A stretch of 64,000 bases of DNA. Source: Curtobacterium flaccumfaciens. Lineage in GTDB: Bacteria; Actinomycetota; Actinomycetes; Actinomycetales; Microbacteriaceae. The stretch's first letter is position 1. Every line of letters begins with the position of its first letter. The translations under genes were made by a program, and so were the position numbers. Positions 28,594 to 39,220 of the stretch are shown here, piece by piece. Location of the stretch: NCBI GenBank assembly GCA_029689965.1, contig CP121450.1:3472001-3536000 (forward strand), in the 5' to 3' direction. The notes beneath the pieces are model-generated. The model made no database searches, was not told where the DNA came from, and saw nothing but the letters and a program-made list of their open reading frames with translations.

Positions 28594-29591
28594 CTACGCC
28601 CGGCGGCGCACCCGCGGGTCCACGAAGGCGTACACGACATCGACGATCACGTTCGCGGTGACGATGAGCAGGGCGGAGAACAGCGTGAAGCCGACGACCA
28701 CCTGCAGGTCGAGCGTGTGGACGGCGTCGATGAGCAGTGCACCGAGCCCCTGCATGGAGAACACCTTCTCGGTGATGACCGCTCCACCGAGCAGTGACCC
28801 GAGGTCGAGTCCGAACAGCGTCACCACGGGCAGGATCGCCGTCCGGAGGCCGTGCCGCACGACGACCTGGCGTTCGCGGAGGCCCTTGGCGCGGGCGGTC
28901 CGGACGAAGTCCTGCGACATCGACTCGAGCATCTCGCCCCGCGTGAGCCTGGCGTAGATCGCGGCGCTGATGAACGCGAGGACGCACCACGGCAGGATCA
29001 GGTGCGTGAACCAGCCGACCGGATCGTCCCGAACGCCACGTAGCCGCTCGTCGGCAGGATCCCGAGCACGAAGCCGAACAGCAGGATCGCGAGCAGACCG
29101 ACGAGGTACGACGGCGACGAGACCCCGGCGACCGCGACGGTCATCACGGCCCGGTCGACGAGGGTCCCGCGGCGCAGCGCCGACAGTGCACCACCGGCGA
29201 CCCCGGCGACGAGCCAGAGCACGGCGGCGCCGACGGCGATCGACGCCGTGATCGGCAGGCGCGTGAGGATGAGGTTCGTGACGCTGTCGTGCAGCCTGGA
29301 ACGAGTACCCGAAGCACGGCGCCGCACAGTGGATCACGGAGGCGCCGGACCCGAACGTGCGGCCGGCGAAGATGCCGCCGAGGTACGCCCCGAACTGGGC
29401 GATCCACGGCTTGTCGGTCCCCAGGAACGCCTGGACCTCCCGCAGCCGGTCGGGCGTGCAGGGCTTGTCGCAGATCGCGCGGGCCGGGTTCGTCGGCAGC
29501 AGCATGAACAGCGCGTACGTGATGGCGGCGACGACGAGCAGCACCGCGGCGGCGCCGAGGACCGGATCGCGATGAAGCGGAAGGTGGTCAC
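28594..29591 (-). CDS. dppB: Peptide ABC transporter permease (DppB type)
   Basis: First-type membrane subunit of a dipeptide/oligopeptide importer. N-terminal helix AVLLVVAAITYALFMLLP, the periplasmic loop with CDKPCTPDRLREVQAFLG and SGASVIHCAAPCFGYSFQ, then the C-terminal helices and the coupling region TRGEMLESMSQDFVRTARAKGLRERQVVVRHGLR. About 330 residues. Three single-base losses (near 29563, 29297 and 29028) break the frame. Start GTG 29591 overlaps the dppC stop (GTGA). It is the last gene of the importer operon. Confidence 0.87.
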
Positions 29592-30525
29592 CGGTTGCCT
29601 CCTCGCGGGTCGAGGGCGTCGCGGAGGGCGTCGCCGAGCACGTTGAACGCCAGCGTGATGAGGAACAGTGCGAGACCGGGGAACACCAGGTACATCGGGT
29701 CGGTCTGCACCCAGCCGATCGCATCGCCGATGCTGCGGCCCCAGGAAGGAGTCGGCGGGGTCACGCCGACGGCCAGGAACGACAGCGCCGCCTCGGCGCC
29801 GATCATCGACGGGATCGAGATCGTCGCGTAGACGGTGATCGTCGCGGCGAGGTTCGGCAGGAGCTGCGTGCGGATGACGTGCCACCGGCCGGCGCCCATC
29901 GCGGTCGAGGCGACGACGTAGTTCCGAGTGACGAGCGACAGTGTCTGTCCACGCACGACCCGGGCGACGGACGGCCACCCGAAGAACCCGATGACGAGGA
30001 CGACGAGGACGGGCTTCGGGAACGACGTCGGCACGATCGCGGTGAGGGCGATCATGAAGACCAGCGACGGGAACCCGAAGATGACGTCGACCACGCGGGA
30101 GAGGACCCGGTCGTACCAGCCGCCGAAGAACCCGGTCGTGACGCCGACGAGCACGCCGATGACGATCGAGACGACGGTCGCGGCGAGCCCGATGCCGAGC
30201 GAGGTGCGCGCGCCGTAGGTGACGATCGCGAACAGGTCCCGCCCGGTGAGCGGCTCGACGCCGAACCAGTGCGCACCGCTGATGCCCCCGCCGACGCCCT
30301 TCGGCGCACCGAACGAGTTGAGCGCACCGATGTGGTAGCCGTACGGGTCCTGCCCGACGCCGCGGCGATGAGCGGCGCGGCGACCGCGACGACGACGAAC
30401 ACCGCGATGACGACCGCGGAGGCGACGGCCCAGCGGTCCTGACGCACCCGGCGGACGACGGCCCTGAAACCGGTGCTCCGACCGGCGGCCGCCGAGACCG
30501 GACGGTCGACGACGTTGGCGGTCAC
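29588..30525 (-). CDS. dppC: Peptide ABC transporter permease (DppC type)
   Basis: Second membrane subunit. N-terminal helix VASAVVIAVFVVVAVAAPLIAAA, the motif WFGVEPLTGRDLFAIVTYGARTSL and the coupling region YVVASTAMGAGRWHVIRTQLLPN are typical of DppC/OppC. It ends LGDALRDALDPRGGNR, the family-standard C terminus. About 311 residues. A single-base loss near 30360 breaks the frame after the first helix. Start GTG 30525 overlaps the stop of the ATPase gene. Confidence 0.88.
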
Positions 30526-32257
30526 GAGGCCACCCCTTCCCATGCACGCCATGCCTCGCGGCGGGCGGCCTGTCGCACGGGTCGGCGACGGGCGCCGCCG
30601 CGAGCAGCATGCGCGTGTAGTCCTGCTGCGGGTCGTCAAGCACCGCCTGTGTGCTGCCGCGTTCGACGACCCGGCCGTCGTGGAGCACGACGACCTCGTC
30701 GGCGAGCTGCCGGACGACCGCCAGGTCGTGGCTGATGAGCAGCATGCCGAACCCGAACTCGGTCTGCAGCGACGAGAGCAGGTCGAGCACCGCGGCCTGC
30801 ACGGTGACGTCGAGTGCCGAGGTCGGCTCGTCGGCGATCACGAGCGCTGGCCGGAGTGCGAGCGCCCGGGCGACGGCGACACGCTGCCGCTGGCCACCGG
30901 AGAAGCTGGTGCGGGAACCGCTCGGCCCACGACGGGTCGAGCTGCACCGCGACGAGCAGTTCGCGGACCCGTTCGGCACGGTCGGCCGCCGAGGCCGTGC
31001 CGTGCACGAGGAGCGGCTCGGCGATGCTCCACCCGATGGTCTGGCGGGGTTGAGCGAGGACGCGGGGTCCTGGAAGACGATGCCGACGCGGCTGCGGAGC
31101 TCCCGCAGTCGTCCGCCCGAGCCGTGCGGAGGTCGCTGCCGTCCACCTCGACCGAGCCGGCGACGACCGGCACGAGTCCGGCGAGTGCGCGCCCGATGGT
31201 GGACTTGCCGGACCCCGACTCCCCACGAGGCCGAGGGTCTCGCCGGCCCGGAGCTCGAGGTCGATGCCGGACACGACGGGCTCGCCGCGGCGTGCGTAGC
31301 GCACCGCGACGTCGTGCAGCTGCGCGACCACCTTCGGACTGGAGGCGCGGCTCGCCTCCGCGAGACTCGCTCCCGCTGATCCGAGACTCGCGCTGGGCGA
31401 CGCGTCTCGCGCCGCCGAGCGCGAGAACTGTCGCTCAGGCCGAGACTCGGCCACGGCACCGTCCGGAGGCCCGGGTGGACCCAGGCTGGGGACCGCGTCG
31501 AGGAGCACGCGGGTGTACTCGGCGCTCGGGTGTGCGAAGACCTCGGCGACCGGCCCGTGCTCGACGGGGTCACCGCGGCGCATGACGAGCACCTCGTCGG
31601 CGACGTCCGCAACAACTCCCATGTCGTGCGTGATGAGCAGCACGGCGAGGTCCCGCTCGCGGCCGAGCGTGCGGAGCAGGTCGAGGATGCCCGCCTGCAC
31701 CGTGACGTCGAGCGCCGTCGTCGGCTCGTCCGCGATGAGCGCCACCGGGTCGCCCGCGAGCGCCATGGCGATCATCGCCCGCTGCAGCTGTCCGCCGGAC
31801 AGTTCGTGCGGGTACGCCTTCCTGATCCGCTGCGGATCGGTGAGCCCGGCGGCACGCAACAGCTCGTCGATCCGGCGGATATCCCGGTGCGGTCGAGGTC
31901 CGTCGGGTGCGCCGCGACCGCCTCGGCGATCTGCGTCCCGATCGAGAGCACGGGCGTGAAGGAGTTCATCGGCTCCTGGAACACCACTCCGATGCCGGCA
32001 CCGCGGACGGCCCGCAGCTCGTCGTCCGCTGCGCCGACGAGCTCGGACCCCCGGAAGCGGATGTTGCCTGAGACGTGGGCCTCCGGCGGGAGCAGGCCGA
32101 GCACGCTCATAGCGCTGACGGACTTGCCGGAGCCCGACTCGCCGACGAGGGCGAGCACGCGGCCCGGGGTCAGCGCGAAGGACACGTCACGGACGACGGG
32201 CTCCGCGTCGCCGAACGCGACGCGGAGCCCCTCGACCTCGAGCAGCGGTGAACTCAC
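30522..32257 (-). CDS. dppDF: Fused dipeptide ABC ATPase (DppD-DppF)
   Basis: Both nucleotide-binding subunits in one polypeptide of about 578 residues. Domain 1: Walker A GESGSGKSV, FQEPMNSFTPV, signature LSGGQLQRA, Walker B IADEPTTALDVT. Domain 2: Walker A region with ESGSGKST, FQDPASSLNPRQTIG, LSGGQRQRVAVARAL, IADEPTSALDVT. The linker of about 60 residues (around 31330-31470) is unusual because its DNA is a dispersed palindrome. Indels lie near 31880, 31218, 31110, 31050, 30904 (T insertion in the signature) and 30560. Start GTG 32257 overlaps the binding-protein stop. Similar fusions are known (YejF, GsiA). Confidence 0.85.
31336..31450. repeat. Dispersed palindromes inside the dppDF linker
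   Basis: 31336-31350 is GGACTGGAGGCGCGG, the core of the hairpin family at 17199 and 56453. 31428-31450 is a perfect 23-nt reverse complement of 8078-8100 (CCGAGTCTCGG plus TGAGCGACAG). The whole block is within an open frame and translates as the Ser/Ala/Arg-rich linker between the two ATPase domains. Confidence 0.85.
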
Positions 32258-33921
32258 TTCGCGAGCGAGACCTTGAGGTAGTTCGGGTACGCGGGGAAGT
32301 CCGCGATCTGGAAGTTCTGCACGTTCGAGCCGGCCAGGAAGGACTGCTTCGCGTAGGTCAGCGGGACGATCGGCGCGTCGGCCATGATCTTCTCGTCCAC
32401 CTCGGCCCAGAGCTTCTGGGCGTCCTTCTGGTCGATCGTGCCCGTCGCCTTCTCGATGAGGGCGTCGACCTCGGGATTGCTGTACTTCGACACGTTGTAG
32501 CCGCCGTTGCCGATCTGCGACGAGGCGTAGAGCGGCTGGATGTTGGCGTTCGCGCTGGGGAAGTCCGGCTGCCAGCTGAACAGCGCGAGGTCGAAGTCGG
32601 TGCCGTCCGTCGTCGCCGTGTAGAACGAGTCGGCGTCGAGCGGCTTGAGCGTCACCGTGATGCCGGCACGCTTGAGCCCGGCTTGGAGAGCCTGCGCCTG
32701 CGCCAGGTTCGACGAGTCGTTCTGCGTCGCGAGGGTCAGCTTCAGGTCGGAGACACCGGCCTCCTGCAGGAGCTTCTTGGCCTTCGCGACGTCGCCCGAC
32801 GCGCCCGGCTTGTACAGGTCGTAGTCCTTGCGTCCGGCGATGCCCGGCGTGATCAGCGTGGTGGCGTACGAGCCGGCGAGAGCACCGCCCGCCGCGATCC
32901 GGTACGACTTCTTGTCGACGGCGTACTGCAGGGCCTGGCGGACCTTGAGCTCCTTGAGCGAGCCCTTCTGCGTGTTGATCGCCATGTAGGTGATCGGGCC
33001 GGCCTTCGACGTGGCGAGGCGGTCCTGCGCGGACGGGTTCGAGCGGACCTGGTTCAGCTCGGCGGCACCGAGGTACGTGGCGCCGAAGGAGTCCTTCGCG
33101 TCACCGTTGTCGGCGATGAGCGTCTGGGTGACCGTCGAGGGGTCCTGGCTCTCCTTGAACACGACCTTCGACGGACCGGCGGTGCGGACGTCGTCGGTCT
33201 TCGCGCTCCACTCCTTGTTCCGGACGAGCGTGATCTGCGAGCCCTGCGTGTTCGACTGCACCTGGTACGGGCCGGAGGCGACGGGCTTGGCGTCGTACGC
33301 GCCGGTGTCGGTGCCGTCGCCCTCGGGGACCGGGGCGAACGCCGGCATCGAGACGATCCACGGCCAGTCGCCGTACGACGCGTTCAGCTTGAAGACGATC
33401 GTCGAGTCGTCCGGCGTCTCGATGCTGTCGAGCGTCTTGCCGTCGAACGGACCCTTGTAGGTGTCACCGCCGACGAGGAGCGACTTGTGGTAGCTCAGGC
33501 CACCGGTGAGGGTCGGCGCGAACGAGCGCTCGATGCCCCACTTGATGTCCTTCGTGGTGATCGCCGTGCCGTCCTGGAACTTCAGCCCCTTCTTGAGGTG
33601 GTAGGTCCAGGTCTTGCCGCCGTCGCTCGAGTCGCCGGTGTTCGTCGCGAGGTCCGGGACGACCTTCGCCGTCTTGCCGGGCTCGACGTCCCACGCGGTC
33701 AGGCGACGCAGCACCAGGCCGAGCGTCGTGATGTTGAGGTTCTGGCTGGTGGCCGGGTCCAGGTGGACCGCGGTCGCCGTCGTCAGGATGTTGAGCGTGC
33801 CGCCCTTGGCCGTGCCGCCCGATGCGTCGCCCGAGGCCCCTCCGCCCGAGCAGCCGGTCAGGACCAGGGCTGCTGCTGCGGCGACCGCCGCGGTGATGGT
33901 CAGGCGCTTGGGGCGTCTCAT
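32254..33921 (-). CDS. dppA: Peptide ABC transporter substrate-binding lipoprotein
   Basis: Family 5 solute-binding protein, 555 residues, intact. N terminus MRRPKRLTITAAVAAAAALVLTGCSGGG is a lipoprotein signal with lipobox LTGC. Typical features: NILTTATAVHLDPATSQNLN, WTYHLKKGLKFQDGTAITTKDIKWGIERSF, and LALFSWQPDFPSANANIQPLY near the C terminus. Start ATG 33921 follows GAGGAG on its strand. First gene of the importer operon; the ATPase GTG overlaps its stop. Probably binds short peptides; the exact ligand cannot be told. Confidence 0.92.
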   Translation of the reverse strand: MRRPKRLTITAAVAAAAALVLTGCSGGGASGDASGGTAKGGTLNILTTATAVHLDPATSQNLNITTLGLVLRRLTAWDVEPGKTAKVVPDLATNTGDSSDGGKTWTYHLKKGLKFQDGTAITTKDIKWGIERSFAPTLTGGLSYHKSLLVGGDTYKGPFDGKTLDSIETPDDSTIVFKLNASYGDWPWIVSMPAFAPVPEGDGTDTGAYDAKPVASGPYQVQSNTQGSQITLVRNKEWSAKTDDVRTAGPSKVVFKESQDPSTVTQTLIADNGDAKDSFGATYLGAAELNQVRSNPSAQDRLATSKAGPITYMAINTQKGSLKELKVRQALQYAVDKKSYRIAAGGALAGSYATTLITPGIAGRKDYDLYKPGASGDVAKAKKLLQEAGVSDLKLTLATQNDSSNLAQAQALQAGLKRAGITVTLKPLDADSFYTATTDGTDFDLALFSWQPDFPSANANIQPLYASSQIGNGGYNVSKYSNPEVDALIEKATGTIDQKDAQKLWAEVDEKIMADAPIVPLTYAKQSFLAGSNVQNFQIADFPAYPNYLKVSLAK

Positions 33922-34169
33922 GACGATGCTGCTCCTCGTGGGAAGTGGTGGAGGGTGGCGACCGTGGGGTGGTCGCTGCTGCGGCTCGGGTCGGGTCACC
34001 GGCGCCGTCCATCCTGACACCCGGGCGGTCGACCGTCCGAATCTCGTGCGCGCGGGACGACGCACGGCGTAACGGTCCAAGTCCCGTGCGACGTCCCGCT
34101 ATTCCCGATGCGTCCGCACAGCGTTCGCGGATCGTCCACGAAGGAGCGCGCTCGAGGACGCGGCGTGCC

Positions 34170-34866
34170 TCACGCGCGCAGCGTCGGCCGGATCGAGATC
34201 GTCTCGAACTGCGCCTCGTGCGGGGCGTCGACCGCGACGCGGATCCCGGCGGCGATGGTCTCCGGCTGCACGTACGACTCGTCGGAGCCCTCGCGTCCGG
34301 ACGCTCGCCGGATGGTCCGCGCCATGTCGGTGTCGACGAACCCCGGGTGCACCGAGACGACACGCACGCCGTGCTCCCGTTCCTCCTCACGGAGGCAGTC
34401 GGCCATGGTCCGGAGCGCGAACTTCGTGCCCGAGTACACCGCACCGTCCGGGTACGAGACATCCCCGATCCGGAGTTGAGGAACACGACCGTGCCGCGAG
34501 CTGCCGGAGCGCCGGGAGCATCCGCGCGGTCAGGTCGGCGACGCCGAAGACGTTGACCTCGAACGACCGACTCCAGTCGTCGCGTCCGAACGTGTCGAAC
34601 CGTCGCTCGTCGGCGATGCCCGCCGAGTGCACGAGCACGTCGAGCCGGGCGAGCCCGAGCGACGCGACGGCAGCGGTCACCGAGTCTCCGTCGCCGACGT
34701 CGCAGACGAAGGGGACGACGTCGGGCAGCTCGGCGACGAGCGCGGCGAGCGCCTCCGTCGATCGAGCGCCGACGATCACGGTGTGGGTGCGGGCGAGGTC
34801 ACGCGCAACGGCGGCCCCGATGCCTCGCGACGCGCCGGTGACCAGAGCGACCGGTCGCCCGTTCAC
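34170..34866 (-). CDS. Short-chain dehydrogenase/reductase
   Basis: About 232 residues. NAD(P) site VTGASRGIGAAVARDL, VHSAGIADE in place of NNAG, the active-site Ser region VVFLNSGSG and YSGTKFALRTMADCL with the catalytic Tyr and Lys, then VHPGFVDTDMA. Two compensating indels near 34488 and 34477 break the centre. Start GTG 34866 overlaps the stop of the upstream FAD oxidase gene (GTGA), so it belongs to that operon. Substrate unknown; it may reduce or oxidise the carbonyl product of the oxidases (inference). Confidence 0.85.
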
Positions 34867-36070
34867 GCGCCGACCGCCGCCACGGAACCGGCGTGCACCG
34901 TCCCCTCCTCCGGGACGGCGCCGTTCGCGAAGCGATCCGGTCGAGGAAGTCGATCGCGGTGTACGGCGTCTCCCCGACCGCGATCTGGGCGAGGAGCTCA
35001 CCCACCCCGGCGGCGTGCTTGAAGCCGTGCCCGTGGTCGCCGCCGGCGATGACGAGGCGCGGGTCCCCGTCGGGTCGGCCGACCAGGAACTGCCCGTCCG
35101 GCGAGTTCGTCACCATGCACGGGATCGCCTTGACCGGGACGGGTCGATCTCCGGGAACGCGTCGGCCACCCACGACGAGAAGCTGCTCGATGTCGTCGCG
35201 CGGGTGGATGTAGCGGTCGACGGTGTCGGCGTCGGTGTCGGCGAAGTTCGCGCCGGAGTCCTCCATGCCGATCTTGACCAGGTAGTCCTCGTCGGAGCCG
35301 TGGCCCCACAGGTGCCGGCCGTCCGGGAGCTCGTGGATGAACGCCGGGAAGTCGTCGAGGGCGAAGGACGCGGCCGCGTCGTCCTTCGGCTTGAACCAGT
35401 AGAGCGGGGTGCGACGCGGGCGGAGCGGCAGTCCCGGCACGAGTTTGCCGTTCCACGCACCGGCGGCGACGACGGCCTGGGACGCCTCGATCACGAGCGT
35501 CGGGGTGGTGACGCGCACGCCGCCGTCGACGAGCTCGACCGCCGTGACGCGGGTGTCGGTGAGTACCCGGGCGCCGAGCTCGATCGCCGCTTCTCCCTGC
35601 GCACGGACGTTCTTCTCGGGGTAGCGGATGCCGGCTCCGGGGTCGAGCACCCCGACGGTGTCCTCGGCGGTGCCGCCGTACTGCGGGAAGTTCCGGAGCA
35701 GCTCGTCGTGGTCGAGGTGCGTGACGTCGAGGCCGGCGCGCGCCGCGGCCGCGGTGACGCCGGACACCGGACGGGACGACGGCGAGCCGGTGGACAGGCA
35801 GCCCGTCTGCCGGACGTACGTCTCGCCGTTCGCCGCGCCGAGCGCGGTCCAGAGCTCGAGGGACTTCTGTGCGATCGGGGTCAGGCCGGGGTGCTCCTGG
35901 CAGGCGATGCGGAACAGCCGGGTGGCTCCGTGCGAGGAGCCCATGTGGTGTCCGAGCCCGTACCGGTCGACGCCGACGACGTCGACACCACGCGCAGCGA
36001 GTCGCCACAGGGCCGCCGATCCGAACGCGCCGAGTCCGACGACGACGACGTCGGTGGTGATGGTCTCCAT
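34863..36070 (-). CDS. FAD-dependent amine oxidase 1 (MSOX/MTOX-like, with flavin Cys)
   Basis: DAO-superfamily oxidase related to monomeric sarcosine oxidase and N-methyltryptophan oxidase; oxidises a secondary or N-alkyl amine, releasing H2O2. N-terminal Rossmann motif VVVGLGAFGSAALWRLAARG, SSHGATRLFRIA, and the C-terminal motif AIPCMVTNSPDGQFLVG, in which the Cys matches the residue that covalently binds FAD in MSOX and MTOX. About 402 residues. Indels near 35140 and 34927. Start ATG 36070 has AAAGGA upstream and lies 25 nt after the previous gene. Its stop overlaps the SDR start. Confidence 0.87.
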
Positions 36071-36095
36071 GGGGTTCCTTTCGAGGGGTGCTGGA

Positions 36096-37276
36096 TCAGC
36101 GACCGACCCGCCGGCCGAAGCGCAGACGGTCGGCCGCGGTGACGTTGACGGAGAAGCGGGAGGGGTCGAGGAAGTCGGCCGCGAGGTCGGTGCTCCCCGC
36201 CGTCGCCAGGTCGGCGGCGACGATGCCCATCGCGGGGCGAGCTTGAAGCCGTGCCCGGAGAACCCGCCGAGGACGGTGACGCGGTCGTCCCATCCGAGCG
36301 GTCCGACGAAGGCGTCGTGGTCGGCGGTGTAGCCGTCCATGTACACACCGGCGCGGACCACCTCGGGGACGACCCGGGGACGAGGGTGCGGATCGCGTCC
36401 CGGACCTCGTCGAACAGCGCGTCCGGGGGTGTGCGGTCCAGCAGGTCGGGGTCGGCGACCCGGTCCCACCCGTTGTTCAGCCCGATCTTCACGGTGGCGC
36501 CGTCGATCGAGGGCCAGCCGGAGATGTCGAACCCGTCCGACTGGCGGACGAAGATCGGGAACACGTCCTCGGTGAACCGCTCCGGCGTCGCCGTCGGGAA
36601 CCAGGTCATGACGATCCGGATGACCTCGTGCAGCGGCGTGATGCCCGGCAGGAGCCGGGACGTCCAGACGCCGGCCGAGACGACGAGGCGGGGAAGCGGA
36701 ACACCCGGTCGTCGGTGTGCACCTCGACCGCGGCGTCCGTCATCCGGATCTCCTCCACGCGGGCCCGTCGGTGGACGACCCCGCCGAGTCGTTCCGCCTC
36801 GGACGCGGCGAGCGCGACGGCGACCTCGGGGCGCAGGTACCCCGACTCGTGGTCGAGGTACGCGACGTCCCCGGTACGGACCGCGTGCTGCGGGTACCGG
36901 CTGCGGAGCGCATCCGTGTCGAGGAACTCGTGGTCGATGCCGTGCTCGTCGATCGACCGGCCGACGGCGTCGAGGAACGCGGATCCGTCGGTCCCGATCA
37001 TCAGGCCGCCGGTCATGTGGAGCAGCCGCACGCCCGTGTCGGCGCCGAGTCGTTCCCACTCGGCGCGGGACCGGCGCAGGAGCGGGACGTAGTGGCTGCC
37101 CTCGAGGTACGCGGTCCGGAACAACCGGGACTCACCGCCGGCACCGGACCGGTCGTGGCCGGGGCGAACTGCTCGAACCCGATCGCGGAGACGCCGCGCC
37201 TGGCGAGCTGCCACATCGTCTGCGACCCGACGGCGCCGACGCCGACGACCCCGACCTCCGCATCGAACCGGGTCAT
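36096..37276 (-). CDS. FAD-dependent amine oxidase 2 (DAO family, no flavin Cys)
   Basis: Second oxidase of the tandem. N terminus VGVVGVGAVGSQTMWQLARRG, then GGESRLFRTAYLEGSHYVPLL, WPSIDGATVKIGLNNG, and a C-terminal motif VYMDGYTADHDAFVG, where the flavin-linking Cys of MSOX is replaced by Val. It ends DRLRFGRRVGR. About 393 residues. Indels near 37155, 36695, 36378 and 36238 make it the most broken of the three. ATG 37276 overlaps the stop of oxidase 3 (ATGA). Non-covalent FAD or altered chemistry is likely (inference). Confidence 0.82.
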
Positions 37277-38418
37277 CGGAGCGTCGGGTTCCGTGCGAAG
37301 CGGTCGGCGCGGAACCGTCCGACCGGGAGCGCGGTCTCCCCGGTGAGGGCGAGGTCGGCGGCGGCACGGCCGATCACGGGCGACATCTTGAACCCGTGGC
37401 CGGAGAACCCGGCCAGCACGACGACGCGGTCGTCGCCGGCGGTGTCCACGATGAAGTCGTGGTCGGCGGTCCACGCGTCGACCTGGACGGCGTGCCGGAC
37501 CGCAGCCGGGACTGCGTCCGGCACGTAGCGGCGGACGTACGCGTCGACGACGGGGACGAGCTCGTCCGGCATGCGCTGGTCGAGGTCGTCCGCGTTCGCG
37601 AGGTGGTCGAGCCCCGCAGCGAGTCCGACCTTGACGGTCGCCCCGTCGGTGGTCGGCCAGACGCAGAAGTCGACGCCGGCGTCGCGGCACACGAACGGGA
37701 ACCGGTCGGCGGCGAACCGCGCCGGGTGGCGCACCGGGTACCAGTGCACGGCGATCGACTGGACGTCGAGCCGCGGCAGCTCGATGCCGGCGATGTGGTT
37801 CGACCAGGCTCCGGCTGCGACGACCACGCGGTCGAACGGGAGGCGCGCCCCGCGCTCCGTCACGACGGTCACCTCGGTGGGCCCGGGCTCCACCGCGACC
37901 ACCGCGTCGCCGACGCGGAGCACCGATCCGCGGTCGGTCGCGGCACGTGCCGCGGCGGAGACGGACACCTCCGCTCGGATCACGCCGGACCGCTCGTCGA
38001 GGACGGCGATCTCGTCGTCGTCCATGACGGTCTCGGGGAACCGGCCGCGAGCCTCCGGGCCGGTCAGCACCTCGTGCGGCAGGTCGTTCTCGGTGACGGA
38101 CGCGACGACGCCGCGCATGAAGGCGGACTCGGGCCTGCCGATCATCAGGCCGCGCGTGAGCGTGAGGAGGTCGAGGTCGGTCTCCGCTTCGAGCGCGCGC
38201 CACTCCAGGAGCGACTCGGCGAGGAGCGGGACGTACTCCGGCCCCTCCGCGTAGGCGCTCCGGAAGAGCCGGGTCTCGCCGCCGGCCGCGCCGAAGGCGT
38301 GCCCTGGCGCCCAGCGGTCGAAGCCGACGGCGTCGACCCCGCGCCGGGCGAGCTGCCAGAGCGTCATCGCGCCCATGGTGCCCGTCCCGACGACGGCGAC
38401 GCGGGGTCCGCGCGGCAT
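37273..38418 (-). CDS. FAD-dependent amine oxidase 3 (DAO family, no flavin Cys)
   Basis: Third oxidase, intact at 381 residues and the best guide to the family here. Rossmann motif VAVVGTGTMGAMTLWQLARRG; GGETRLFRSAYAEGPEYVPLL; VVVAAGAWSNHIAG; WPTTDGATVKVGLAAG; and VQVDAWTADHDFIVD, again with Val in place of the flavin Cys. It ends GRFRADRFARNP. It resembles oxidase 2 more than oxidase 1, so 2 and 3 probably arose by duplication. Its ATG overlaps the stop of the transporter ATPase (TGATG), tying oxidation to uptake. Confidence 0.88.
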   Translation of the reverse strand: MPRGPRVAVVGTGTMGAMTLWQLARRGVDAVGFDRWAPGHAFGAAGGETRLFRSAYAEGPEYVPLLAESLLEWRALEAETDLDLLTLTRGLMIGRPESAFMRGVVASVTENDLPHEVLTGPEARGRFPETVMDDDEIAVLDERSGVIRAEVSVSAAARAATDRGSVLRVGDAVVAVEPGPTEVTVVTERGARLPFDRVVVAAGAWSNHIAGIELPRLDVQSIAVHWYPVRHPARFAADRFPFVCRDAGVDFCVWPTTDGATVKVGLAAGLDHLANADDLDQRMPDELVPVVDAYVRRYVPDAVPAAVRHAVQVDAWTADHDFIVDTAGDDRVVVLAGFSGHGFKMSPVIGRAAADLALTGETALPVGRFRADRFARNPTLR

Positions 38419-39220
38419 CAGAGGACCTTCGACAGGAACCCGGCGAGCCGCTCCGACTCGGGGTGTTCGAACATCGTCGCGGCCTCGCCCTGTTCGACGA
38501 TCCGGCCCTGGTCCATGAAGACGACGTGGTCGGCGGCCCGGCGGGCGAAGCCCATCTCGTGGGTGACGACGAGCATCGTCATGCCGGCGGTCGCGAGCCC
38601 GGTCATCAGGTCGAGGACCTCCTTCACGAGCTCGGGGTCGAGGGCGCTGGTCGCCTCGTCGAAGAGCATCACCTCCGGTCGCATGGCCAGCGCCCTGGCG
38701 ATCGCGACGCGCTGCTGCTGTCCGCCGGACAGGCTCGAGGGGCGGAAGTCGCGCTTGTGGGCGAGGCCGACGTCCGCCAGCGAGCGCACCGCGCGGTCCC
38801 TGGCTTCTTCGACACCGAGTCCGCGAACCTTCCGGAGCGGCAGGACGATGTTGTCGAGCACCGTCTTGTGCGGGAACAGGTTGAAGTGCTGGAACACCAT
38901 GCCGACCCGACTCCGGAGACGGTCGGGTCCCCGGTCGTCATGTCGTCGCCGTCGAGCAGGATCGTCCCGGCGGTCGGTTCCTCGAGCCGGTTGACGCAGC
39001 GCAGCAGCGTGGACTTGCCGGAGCCCGACGGGCCGATGATGCAGACGGTGTGGCCGGGCCGGACGGCGAGGTCGACGCCGTGCAGCACCTCGTTGGCGCC
39101 GAACCGCTTCGTGATCCCTCGGAGTTCGAGTCCGGCGCCGCGGATGTCGCCGACGAGGTCGGTGACCCCGGTGTCGAGGCCCGGCGTCGTCGTGCCGTTG
39201 GTGGGCGTGGTCATGGTCAT
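38418..39220 (-). CDS. Polar amino acid ABC transporter ATPase
   Basis: GlnQ/HisP-type ATPase energising uptake of a polar amino acid or derivative. Walker [14 protein letters not shown], the family motif [16 protein letters not shown], signature [15 protein letters not shown], Walker [15 protein letters not shown] and VTHEMGFA. About 268 residues with an N-terminal extension of 35. A single-base loss near 38920 breaks it before the Q-loop. Start ATG 39220 overlaps the permease stop (ATGA). Confidence 0.9.
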
